The notes below the pieces were generated by a model. That model saw only the letters and a program-made list of their open reading frames with translations. It searched no databases and was not told the origin of the DNA. The position numbers and the translations under genes were made by a program. DNA of 64,000 bases from Heliocidaris erythrogramma (lineage: Eukaryota; Echinodermata; Echinoidea; Camarodonta; Echinometridae), in assembly GCA_025617745.1 (NCBI GenBank), contig CM046853.1, forward strand, positions 16,163,174-16,227,173, in the 5' to 3' direction. This document shows, in pieces, positions 50,269 through 60,010 of the stretch; the first letter of the stretch is position 1; the number at the start of each line of letters is the position of its first letter.

Positions 50269-51419
50269 GCACCTATCAATTGTAAGACGCACCCCTCGAC
50301 CCCCGGGAAAGGTGCGTCATGGTTGGGTAATTTACCAACAAATGAATGACGCAGGGTATGGTCATGGAAGCATTTGGTCAGTCACAGCATGGAGAATGGG
50401 GTGCGTCATAGTCGGTCATTTTACATGGGTGCGTCATAATGCCTCGCTATGTTTACAAACGGGTCTGTCCGCGCAATACTCACCGCGTACCGGGCTTTTA
50501 AACATGCAAACTCCTTGAATATAAAAAAAAATATATTGACATGGAATCTATACTTTCGCACCGGGCGCCCAAAATCGAGTTTGATGACATCAAATAAAAT
50601 GGAAACCCCCAAATAATAATAATTGATCTCAAATCCTCTCTCATGCTGTCTTCTGTCTGGGTTCTCAAAAAAGGGAAGAAATAAGGTATTTTTCGTTACT
50701 TTGTTTATTTTTACCCCGTTCGTTCCAGCACTGCACTGCGTTGGCTGGTTCGGTTCTTGCCGCGATGATCGCGATCGGTAGCATTTGTGCTAGGCTGGAT
50801 TGAGACATGAATATTCATGTGTTGACGTCACAAGAATGTCAGCGATTGCACTGTGTGACTTCTGCACATTTTCATATGTCATCGCCGATAATCTTATGAC
50901 GTCACTTCATGAATATTCATGTCTCAATCCAGCACAGCACCAATGCTACCAATCACGATCATTGCGAGCAGAAACTGAACATAGTCCAGTGCTTGAACGA
51001 CCGGGGTTGCAAAGTGACGAAAAGTACCTTATTTCTTCGCTTTTCTAAAGAACCTAGACGGAAGATAGCTCGAGAGAGGTTTTGAAACAGGTTTAACGAT
51101 TATTTGGGGATTTCCGTTTCATTTGATGTCGTCAAACTCGATTTTGGGCGCCCGGTGCGAAAGTATACTAGCGCCGCGCCGATGCATAGCGTGCCACGTG
51201 CGCGCGGAGCTTTACCATGACGGGGTGCGTCACAATGGTAAGTCAAAGTCTAGAACTGGTGCGTCATATTTTTTCGTCCAGGCACAGTCATTGTAAGAAA
51301 AGGTCCGTCATAGTCGAGACACACAGGTGCGTCATGGTATAGGAAAATCCGACTCACATCTGACAAGTGACGCACCATTCCCGGGGGTCGAGGGGTGCGT
51401 CTTACAATTGATAAGTGCA
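50269..51419. mobile_element. 1.15-kb element with motif-array ends and inner foldback
   Basis: Outer inverted repeats of about 40 bp contain TATCAATTGTAAGACGCACC and CCTCGACCCCCGGGAA. Next to each end the motif GTGCGTCATGGT and variants recur several times. Inside, a long foldback runs from about 50550 to 51168; its outer pair is TTTCGCACCGGGCGCCCAAA and its inner pair ATGAATATTCATGT with TGACGTCA. No coding sequence. The target duplication is unclear because the junction is palindromic. Confidence 0.82.
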
Positions 51420-51593
51420 TTATTATTGACTCAAGCTCATACATGTAGCCCTACTAAAGCATACATTGTATATCAGACAATAAATCAAGTTAAATGATCT
51501 TCTAATACGGTATTTTTTATGTTTACAATTTCATACATGTAGGCTTGAACTTGCCCTTTTACACTTTCAAGAAATGAAGATTTGAATACTTAC

Positions 51594-51636
51594 TTCATTT
51601 GTTTTACAATTGTACTTTTCCCTGATTCACCAGCCC
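51594..51636 (-). CDS. GNAI: GNAI coding exon 2 (P-loop, G1 box)
   Basis: This 43-bp exon is too short to show up as a long reading frame but is unmistakable. It encodes the P-loop GAGESGKST followed by IVKQM and two bases of the next Lys. The Lys and Ser of GKS bind the GTP phosphates and Mg2+. A pyrimidine-rich acceptor ending TTTCAG precedes it and a GTAAGT donor follows. Length and phase are the same as in vertebrate GNAI exon 2. No alternative version of this exon is visible nearby. Confidence 0.96.
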
Positions 51637-52137
51637 CTGAAAAAAAGAAAGAAACAGAGAATAAAACATGTTTGAAATATCAAGTAAAGACTGAAAGCGT
51701 AAATTGTAAAGATCCAGGCTAACTCGGCACAAGGGCTAAATCGGCACAAGGGCTAAATCAGCACTGCCAAAAGAGCAAGGCTGAATTAAATTAAAGCGTT
51801 TTAAAACTGCTGGAGAAATAAAAGAATGAGTCGGAATCAGTCAATTACCAAATGCAAACAACCCATAACATTTAAACACTACTCATTTCAAGTGTCGAAG
51901 CAAAGGGGTAAAACAATAATCCTAGTCATCTTGGATAGCCTAAAAAAAGTTTAGCTAAAATAATAAAACATTTACATGTATTGATTCAATGTAAAGTTTT
52001 GACACAAATAGATGAAGACGACATTCATGAGCAGTGTGAGCATCAATCTTCATAAACTTTACCCATTTCATCTGTTTTTTAGTACCTTGGTAAATCTTAT
52101 CAAAGGTTATGTAAGATCCAATGGAATGAATTTACGC

Positions 52138-52393
52138 ATGACTGGTGATCAGTTCTTGTACTAAATGATTGAGAATCTGATTAGTATAGCACCCAAGAAC
52201 ATGGGGGGTGTTCATAAAGCTGTTCGTAAAGTTACGAATGACTTTACGAACAACTGGAACATATTCTTGGGTGCTATACTGATCAGATTCTCAATCATTT
52301 AGCACAAGAACTGATTACCAGTCGTGTAAAGTCGTGCGTAAAGTCGTGCGTAAAGTCGTGCGTAACTTACGAACAGCTTTATGAAACACCCCC
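52138..52393. mobile_element. MITE with GGGGGGTGTTCATAAAGC end plus an inverted flank
   Basis: Ends GGGGGGTGTTCATAAAGCTG (52205 on) and CAGCTTTATGAAACACCCCC (to 52393) are inverted and continue through GTTCGTAA and GTAACTTACG. A triple GTCGTGCGTAAA repeat lies near the right end. The 65 bases just left of the element are an inverted copy of its own interior (about 52260-52326). Confidence 0.78.
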
Positions 52394-52771
52394 CAGGAGT
52401 GATTTAAGGTAACCTTTCAACATACATGTACATGTACATTGCACTATTTTTCTTGAATGTTGAAAACTTGATCTCAAGAATACTGTGCTTATAGTGCCCT
52501 ACATGTAAGTCCCATACAATGTATCATTTTGGTGTCAGGGGCTCTCAACTATAGTATGCTTATGTAATATTATATTCCACATACTAAGAATCTTGCTGTT
52601 AGATTGGTCAAAAGGTAATCATGTGATAAAAAGTAGTTTCCCCATATCAATCGACCCGAGAAGAAAAGTTTGTGACCTCGACGTAATAGTCTCGACGAAA
52701 TGTCTTTTTCGAGAAGTAGAGAATAATTGTCTTTCTCGTACTAGTTAAATGTTTCAGATGCGGAATATAAA

Positions 52772-52923
52772 GCAAATAATCACCTTTTGATTTCAGGCGA
52801 TGAGACGTACTATCACTTCCTCGGCGATCTGAATGTATACGCTATCTTTCGTCAGCTTCGCTTCGGAAAGATAGCTACATCCAAATCGCCTCGGAAGTGA
52901 TAGTTTGTCCGGTAATTATTTGC
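52772..52923. repeat. Long hairpin, about 65-bp arms
   Basis: GCAAATAATCACC, TACTATCACTTCC, GGCGATCTGAATGTA and GCTATCTTTC on the left pair with their complements on the right. The left arm has an extra 20-base stretch. The loop contains CAGCTTCGCTTC. Confidence 0.82.
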
Positions 52924-53208
52924 TTACTATATACTGTCTATAGCACCCATATTGATTCCATGTACAACAAAAACGAAGGAAAGCAAAAGGTTCATGTAAT
53001 GTATACTGAGACCAGCTGACCTGTATATTACATTTACATGCAGGCAATTTTCTGAGACAGGAAAAAGTATTGCAGCTCTACAAACTAATATCAAAGAGGT
53101 CGTACTGTACAGTGTACGTACTAGTAACTTGTTTACATTTTGAGATTTTGTGGGTCCTACATTGTACATGTAAGAGATCCTTTGCGGTACACCAGTACAG
53201 ACCTGTAT

Positions 53209-53569
53209 CCCTGAGAGACGCTAGCGAGCTTTCGATTTGCACGTCGACATAGTCGACTGGTCTGAGACAACCACATTCTGAAGCTCTACGTATGTGTCAC
53301 GTCGTCTCCCTCGTCCACTAGCCGAATCGAGGACGCGTGCACCCTGGTTTTACCATTGTCCTTGATTCAGCACTGCGTTTACATGTACATACGACGTCAT
53401 ACAAGCTCCGAAATTGGATGAAACTGCAATCCACAACGTTGTGAGAGATCGAAAGCATTTACCCGAAGAGAACGGACTTTACCTGTGTGACGTCTCCACG
53501 CTCTGGTGACTCGTAAAAGTCGTTCGGTGCAGAAATCAATAGCTCGCTAGTGTCTGTTTTTCGTCAGGG
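53209..53569. mobile_element. 361-bp MITE with CCCTGA / CTAGCGAGCT ends
   Basis: Imperfect inverted ends share CCCTGA, AGAC and CTAGCGAGCT, then GATTT and GCAC. The interior is GC-richer than the intron and has no coding frame of note. No clear target duplication. Confidence 0.7.
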
Positions 53570-53779
53570 TGGTCCACAAGGGGTTTTTAATATAGCGACA
53601 GGTTATGATTTCTTGAATATTCATTTTCAAACCAAATTATTCATGAACTATCAATCATAAAATTTGTTTGAAAATGGTTCAAAACATGCCTGATATCGCA
53701 TCAAAAAGCCTCAGAGAACCACAGAACTTTGAGGGCCCTCAAGCAGGCTCTGGACTCCAGCCACATGTACATCAGTTTA

Positions 53780-54350
53780 TAGGGTCAATCCACGTCAAAT
53801 CAACCAATTTTTTGACAATTTGTCACCCGACCCCCTTAAATTTTCTTTAAACTCGCACCAAGTGTTCCTCAGAGTGTCTGACGGAAAACCCCAAAATATT
53901 TTGCCCCAAGGTCAAGTGGTTGCTAAGATACAGCCTCGCATATCAACCAATGCGCGTTCCAAGAAATGAGTTTTATGAAAATTATGGTTTTTTAATTGAC
54001 CATTGCAGCCAGAATTTTTATCCAGTACAGCTCATTATCTGTAAATTGGAAGAACTTTATGCTCTTTAAAAGAAAAATCAATTGTGACGCAAAACTGACC
54101 ATTCATTTCTGCGTACGAGGTCAGCGAACATGGTGTCGAATTTCATTTTTGAAATTTTGAATGCATGTTTAGAGCCTCATATCTCTAATACTGTATGAGA
54201 TCAGGAACTAGAATGTTGTACAATTAAAGACTTTGACTTGGGCAATAATCCCATAAAAAATCAGCATAATTGGACGAGCCGTTTTTGTGAAGGGCGCCCT
54301 CAAAATTGGAAAAAATGAAAAATGTTCCAAGTTCAAGGTCACAGATGACC
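53780..54350. repeat. Probable dispersed repeat (GGTCAATCCACGTCAAATCA)
   Basis: The segment beginning GGTCAATCCACGTCAAATCA and containing TCACCCGACCCCC, CTCATATCTCTAATACTG and AAGTTCAAGGTCACAGATGA looks like a known high-copy repeat of this kind of genome. I recognise it by appearance only; there is no second copy in this window. Confidence 0.35.
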
Positions 54351-55187
54351 CTTCGTCCCATCTACATGTAGGAATACCATGAAATTTTCTATTTTCAGTG
54401 ATTTTATTTGCAAACCTCCAAATCTTGTCTTTCATAGGTCACACTTTGTGACCTATGTGCTAGAGTCACTCACAGAACCATTACTACATGTATGATGGGG
54501 AGCCCTATGTCTGGGGAGCCCTATGTCTGCGCACCTAAGGTTTTGACTAGCTGTATGAGCTCCTTGGCTTATCAATCTGGTACTTGCCTACAGAGCTTTA
54601 CATGGGATCCATCACTCATAGGCCCTTGCCTATGTGGGACTGTGTCCAACATTCACTGTTGCAGCAGTCAAAAGCAGACAACAAAATTGCTCTAAACAAG
54701 ATTTATTTTTTTTTAAAATTTGCTAGATTACCTGATTCAGGGACTCTTCAACTCTTACTTTGCCTCAAATGTAGGGATTTAGACAAGTTTGAAAGTGAAA
54801 TTTTAATTATTTTCCTCTCCTGTATGAATGATCTAGCCTGGAAAAGGGCCTGCTGATACACGCAAAAGCTATTGAAGCCTATTCACCTGTAAAAGCTAGT
54901 CTGAGTACAAGGTTATCTTCAGATAAGCTTGTACATGTATAAGTGGGGATCCATATACCTTGTGTGTTGGAAGGCATCACCCAAAAAAACTAGATCTAAA
55001 TATCACCATTTCTCACATAATTTGACCCATGCAACCCACCCTCGGCATTTGCTATAGGGGTTACATGTACCTTCCAGGATCAACTACACTGTACACTGTA
55101 CGATTGTAAAAATTGAATGACTAAAAAAGAGAAGAAAAAAAATCGGACAAAAATCTGCAGTTTTTTTTTAACTCGACATGTAACTTG

Positions 55188-55247
55188 TATGGATGGGACT
55201 ACACATGCATTGTAAGTATTGTGTAGTCCCATATATATAAGTTACAA
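55188..55247. repeat. Hairpin with about 23-bp stem
   Basis: AACTTGTATGGATGGGACTACAC and its imperfect complement flank a short loop. It abuts the left edge of the nested element complex. Confidence 0.7.
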
Positions 55248-56146
55248 ATGCAAGGTACTGTACTGTACCGTCGATTCAAATGACTCGATCGCACTGTGTG
55301 ATCGAGTCAGCGACGGTATACGGTACATGTACATTACACACAGTGCGATCGAGTCATTTGAATCGACGGTACAGTACGGGGAAAAGATCGGCTCGGCGAG
55401 GAAATTCCATTCTTTTCATCGAAACGAATCGTTAAATCGTAAAATCAAAGAGCCTGCTAGATCACTCATGGCTACATTACTGTAAAATAGTTGGTATTTT
55501 CTGTCGCATGTACTAAAGGTATGGGGGGAAAATAAGATAAATATTTTAAATACCTTGCTTTCAAATTCAGCCCTTAAAAATCTCACTCCTACATCAAATG
55601 GCCGTTAGGAAGAACTTTCCATATTTCCAGCAAAATCCAAAGTCAAAATCATGCCCAAAACCGAAGAAATCCCCGCCGATTTGTTTCGCGATCGCGTGTT
55701 GTTTACATATGGCCGATGTCTTAGACTAAAATCGGCCAATAAAATTTTTGTCCACGAAGAAACTCGGGATTGCAAGCGCACATCGTTCTCTACGATCACG
55801 CACACAGAAAATCAGGACTTTTCCGTGTACGGGATAGGGATTGAATTTCTAACGGAAAAAATCTTTTGGGGAGAGATGTCAGCGCCCGCAGCGACCAGGA
55901 AATGTACACAATGACTCCGATAGCTCGTTTCGCGAGAATCGACGGTAAATTACGGATTTCATTTTTGGAATCATCTTTTCCAACATCGGTGAGTTGAATT
56001 TATTGTATTTCTTGGATATATTGGGGTCGGTTTTTGTAAATTAAATGCCGATTTTGAGTGAATGTTGGTGACTTTTGTGCAGTGGTGTTTGAAAAAGTTG
56101 AGACGTATGACTGCCTAGATTCTACACACGAAGTATAGGAATGTAG

Positions 56147-57922
56147 GGGGTCCGGACAACCCGACCACCAGACAGCCCGACCCAAGACAACTCGACCCGG
56201 TCGAGTTGTCCAGGGTGGGCTGCGTTTTCGGACAACTCGACCTACTTTTTTTCTTCTAACAAATTTCATGAACAGAGTTTCACAGCATGGCTACAAAAGA
56301 CATTTTCTGCATCAAGTATGTTGATATGATACATTCATGACATGAAACAAGGAATTTTAAGCTTTTCAGTTCTATAAAACACGATTTTCCTTGCAGTGAG
56401 AATAACGATGTTCCCATATATATCCGCGCACCGATCGAAGCAACCGACTCTACCGAGTAACTTTATTGGACTCTAATTGGAGTTCATTTTACCGTCTCTT
56501 GAAACGTTTCAGTGGTAAGAATGCTCTATTTTGTATCTTTACATTTCAGTATTAACTTTTCTCTACTTCATTGAAATTATGGCTTGCCGCAAGTCTGAAA
56601 CTTAACACAAACTTTCGAGATTGTCTGACATAGTTAGGGCCGCTCTTACTACTCTAATATCGCCAACCAACACAGTGCAGTGCTTTCTCCTGCCAGCGAT
56701 CGATCTGGGCCGTGCGGCTGCCTGTATCAGTCATGTCAGTGTAGTATGGCTGTACCCTAACTCCAGGGAGCTCCAACGCGCAGCGTTGGAGCTCCAGGTA
56801 CAACTATCCGAAGTCGACCTCGCCCATTTTATGGCTAAAAGCAACGCTTAATTTCTGCAGGTAAGATAGAAATGTGTACTTACACTTCAAGAGAATTACT
56901 GTAACTATGTAGCAGGCTCCTTCATTTTACGATTTAACGATTGTTTCGATGAAAAAATGGAATTTCCTTGCAGAGCCGATCTTTTCCCCGTACTGTACCG
57001 TCGATTCAAATGACTCGATCGCACTGTGTGATCGAGTCAGCGACGTATATACTGTCGGTACAGTACGGGGAAAAGATCGGCTCGGCGAGGAAATTCCATT
57101 TTTTTCATCGAAACAATCGTTAAATCGTAAAATCAAAGATCCTGCTACATAGTTACAGTAATTCTCTTGAAGTGTAAGCACAAATTTCTATCTTACCTGC
57201 CGAAATTAAGCGATGCTTTTAGCCATAAAATGGGCGAGGTCGACTTCGGATAGTTGTACCTGGAGCTCCAACGCGCAGCGTTGGAGCTCCCTGGAGTTAG
57301 GGTACAGCCATACTACACTGACATGACTGATACAGGCAGCCGCACGGCCCAGATCGATCGCTGGCAGGAGAAAGCACTGCACTGTGTTGGTTGGCGATAT
57401 TAGATTAGTAAGAGCGGCCCTAACTATGTCAGACAATCTCGAAAGTTTGTGTTAAGTTTCAAACTTGCGGCAGGCCATAATTTCAATGAAGTAGAGAAAA
57501 GTTAATACTGAAATGTAAAGATACAAAATAGAGCATTCTTACCACTGAAACGTTTCAAGAGACGGTAAAATGAACTCCAATTAGAGTCCAATAAAGTTAC
57601 TCGGTAGAGTCGGTTGCTTCGATCGGTGCGCGGATATATATGGGAACATCGTTATTCTCACTGCAAGGAAAATCGTGTTTTATAGAACTGAAAAGCTTAA
57701 AATTCCTTGTTTCATGTCATGAATGTATCATATCAACATACTTGATGCAGAAAATGTCTTTTGTAGCCATGCTGTGAAACTCTGTTCATGAAATTTGTTA
57801 GAAGAAAAAAAGTAGGTCGAGTTGTCCGTTAAACGCAGCCCACCCTGCCGGTCGAGTTGTCCAGGGTATTGGGTCGAGTTGTCTTGGGTCGGGCTGTCCG
57901 GTGGTCGGGTTGTCCCGGAACC
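56147..57922. mobile_element. Full-length foldback element (family F), 1.78 kb, arms about 0.85 kb
   Basis: The outer ends contain CCGGACAACCCGACCACC and repeated GACAACTCGACC motifs. The arms (to about 56999 and from about 57057) are nearly identical inverted repeats around a 58-bp centre. An exact 8-bp duplication GAATGTAG flanks it (56139-56146 and 57923-57930). A 76-codon frame occurs in both arms (56621-56851 plus, 57206-57436 minus), a consequence of arm identity. No known protein domain. Confidence 0.9.
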
Positions 57923-57950
57923 GAATGTAGCTACATGTATGAGGCTTACC

Positions 57951-58518
57951 AGTCGAAACGTCCCCGCGTCAAAACGTCCTCGGGTGATACCAAAACGTCC
58001 CCGGGTCAAAACGTCCTCGGGTCAAAATGTCCCCGGGCTGTTTTGTTAAAAAATATGTCGAATTCTCACTGTTATTACATCATATTTTGAAGTAAATGAA
58101 ATCTTTAACCAACAAGAATAGTTTTGTGTCATTTACCATCCACCACACGACTGAATTACCGCTGCATTCACGGCATGAAAATCATCAAGCTTGTTATTAA
58201 TTGAGCATATTGGCGAGGTTACCCAATGCAATGTGCGCATGTGTGGCCGAGTTTTCCAGTTTTGTGGAGGCATGCACTCGGTTTTAGGGGTTTTAAAGCA
58301 AGTTCACTCGTGAGTCAAACTTTATATAGTTATACTTTGCAGAAGAAAAAAAATAAGAGTAAGCAGTCTACCAACTGACTATAGAAAGAGCGAATGACGC
58401 AAAAATTGAGCCAGAGGCAGAGCGGGGGAAAAGGGCGGGGACGTTTTGGTACGCTACCCGGGGACGTTTTGGTCGTAGCAAGGCGGGGACGTTTTGACGC
58501 GGGGACGTTTTGACCGGA
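57951..58518. mobile_element. 568-bp element (G) whose ends are GGGGACGTTTTGAC motif arrays
   Basis: The left end carries about five inverted copies of the motif (GTCAAAACGTCCCCG and variants) and the right end about four forward copies. They are flanked by TACC on both sides (57947-57950 and 58519-58522), a likely 4-bp duplication. The AT-rich interior has no coding frame. Confidence 0.82.
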
Positions 58519-58698
58519 TACCGCTATGAGTGTGCTAGATAATTACAGTAATTCTCTTGAAGTGTAAGTACAAATTTCTATCTTACCTGCCAAAATTAAG
58601 CGATGCGATTAGCCATAAAATGGGCGAGGTCGACTTTGGATATTTGTTGGAGTTTAAGTGCTAGAGTAGAGATCACACACTTATCATGCTTATGGGGT

Positions 58699-58862
58699 GT
58701 TGCAAGAAAGTTGCAATCAATTGCAAATTGTAAAGCAAATTAGAACCACCTTTCTGATTGGTTCAGGGTCTGCCCATTCAAGAAGATGCGCTTGCAACAG
58801 TGATTTTGATTGGTCATTACCGATCAGTTGCAACTTGCAATCAATCGCAACTTTCTTGCAAC
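58699..58862. mobile_element. 164-bp MITE with GTTGCAAGAAAGTTGC ends
   Basis: GTTGCAAGAAAGTTGCAATC at the left is matched by its complement at the right. The inner TTGCAA motifs and a TGATTGGT pair add further symmetry. No target duplication is evident. Confidence 0.8.
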
Positions 58863-59408
58863 AATATAGATACAGATAAATGCACCCATTTGAAGTTTTA
58901 TAAAAAAAATTTTACTTTTGAGGGGAGGGATTACACAAAGCCAGACGTAGTATATCCCCGGTGTATATCCCCAAATGAAATAGACTGATTTTTTTATGTC
59001 TAACAGTAACACTTGCTATTATCATGAGCATTGACTCAAATGGCAGTCACGATTGTCATTGATGCATGTGATGTGAGGAATTTCTTCGCGGTACGAAGGT
59101 ACGGAGTGCGAGGTTATCTCAAAAACATCACATAAGTGTGTGTGGGTTCTCATTATTAATTTGCTGTTAATTTCTTAAAAAGTTGAAACATTTGTCCTTT
59201 CCAGTTTCCTTTTCTAAATTATTTGGCTTTCATTGTTCGAGTAATTCCCCCAGTCATGCCAGTCCACCGAGTCCAGCTGTGCTGGCCCGAGTCTGAGGCT
59301 GACCGAGTCTGAACCAAGCTTTTTGACTCTTGAAACTCGCAAGGTCAAGGAAAATTATGGCTAGTTCCATGTCTTTGTTTACATATCATTGTATTCTAAT
59401 ATACATAC

Positions 59409-59526
59409 CTAAGAGCAATAATTTGACTTCTCTTGCTGCTTTTTCTCCTTCTAACCGTAGATTTCTATCAATCATTTTCGACCGCTCAGCGGCCGCTTTA
59501 TCTTCTGCGCTCGTAGCGCACCCCAT
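59409..59526 (-). CDS. GNAI: GNAI coding exon 1 (N-terminus)
   Basis: This exon encodes residues 1-39 plus the first base of codon 40. It begins [16 protein letters not shown] and ends KLLLL before a GTATGT donor. Gly2 and Cys3 are the known N-myristoylation and palmitoylation sites of Gi proteins, which hold the subunit at the plasma membrane; the rest is the N-terminal helix that contacts G-beta-gamma. The start is well supported: A at -3 and G at +4 make a strong context, an in-frame TGA lies 60 bases upstream (59584-59586), and 118 bp is the usual length of this exon. The final G is completed by exon 2 to begin the P-loop. Confidence 0.96.
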
Positions 59527-60010
59527 GTTGGAATAGTAAAATAACGTTTGTTCACAGTTCAGTAAGCTTACAACAGCCGCTCTTCACACAATCTGAATAC
59601 CCACAAACCGTCGATATATCCTGTTTATTCTCCCCTCTCTAGAATTGTTGGTAGTTCCATTTATAAATGTTTATCCTGATACAAAATCACTGTCCAGCAG
59701 TGTCCAAAACAGGTTATTTTTCCACAAAAAATATATGATATTCCGTTGTGCAGGCCTTTCTTCCGTACAGAAATGATATTCACCACACCCCAGTCGCGAG
59801 TACATACACAATACACACCATACGTATTTTGCTACACAATTCAACGGTGAAGCGCATATTCGGTACGGTACCCGCATAAAATCGCTCAAAGATGCTGCCT
59901 CGATCGGCGACCTCTACTCCCAATCCGTACATATCGTACATGTCTAGACGAAAAGCATTATGGGAGATGTCCCGGATTATCAACGAACAACGAAGTTCGA
60001 AAAAGCGAAC
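59527..60010 (-). promoter_or_regulatory. Probable GNAI 5' UTR and promoter region
   Basis: Sequence immediately upstream of the GNAI start codon is free of recognisable repeats, unlike most of the window. An in-frame stop at 59584-59586 marks it as untranslated. On the minus strand there is a TATA-like GGATATATCG near 59618 and, further out at about 59960, a TCTCCCATAATGC stretch. The latter resembles the ZNF143-type CCCA-TAATGC element of housekeeping promoters. The transcription start cannot be fixed from sequence, and an upstream noncoding exon remains possible. Confidence 0.4.

Larger units (their letters stand above)
47177..51593 (-). other. GNAI intron 2
   Basis: A 4.4-kb intron. It consists largely of a tandem repeat split by a MITE (47.4-48.5 kb), a related copy at 49.66-50.0 kb, and the 1.15-kb element at 50269-51419. 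The 48480-49650 stretch has no recognisable feature except a GC-richer patch at 49010-49140. Confidence 0.85.
55463..58532. mobile_element. hAT-like non-autonomous element (X) carrying two later insertions
   Basis: Ends CACTCATGGC and GCTATGAGTG are short inverted repeats, flanked by an exact 8-bp duplication TGCTAGAT (55455-55462 and 58533-58540). The intact relative in family F reads CCTGCTACATAGTTACAG at this point, supporting the empty site. Excluding the insertions at 56147-57922 and 57951-58518 it is only about 710 bp. An 8-bp duplication with short ends suggests hAT. No transposase is seen. Confidence 0.82.
55256..58650. mobile_element. Old foldback fragment (family F) split by a 3.1-kb insertion
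   Basis: The pieces 55256-55454 and 58541-58650 are consecutive parts of the right arm of the foldback at 56147-57922. They show GTACAGTACGGGGAAAAGATC, then AAATCGTAAAATCAAAG on the left, and ATTACAGTAATTCTCTTG, then AATGGGCGAGGTCGAC on the right. Between them lies the element 55463-58532 with its 8-bp duplication. The left piece preserves a longer version of the family's centre, itself palindromic around ACTCGATCGCACTGTGT. Confidence 0.85.
51637..59408 (-). other. GNAI intron 1, repeat-rich
   Basis: A 7.8-kb intron. It holds foldback and hairpin elements at 52.1-52.9 kb, a MITE at 53209-53569, a dispersed repeat at 53.8-54.35 kb, the nested complex at 55256-58650 and a MITE at 58699-58862. 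The stretch 54360-55180 and the last 550 bases before exon 1 show nothing I can name. Confidence 0.85.

Noticed and set aside
56621-57436. Mirrored 76-codon frames as a possible gene pair
   Set aside because: They are the two arms of one foldback; the similarity is at DNA level and no protein family is recognised.
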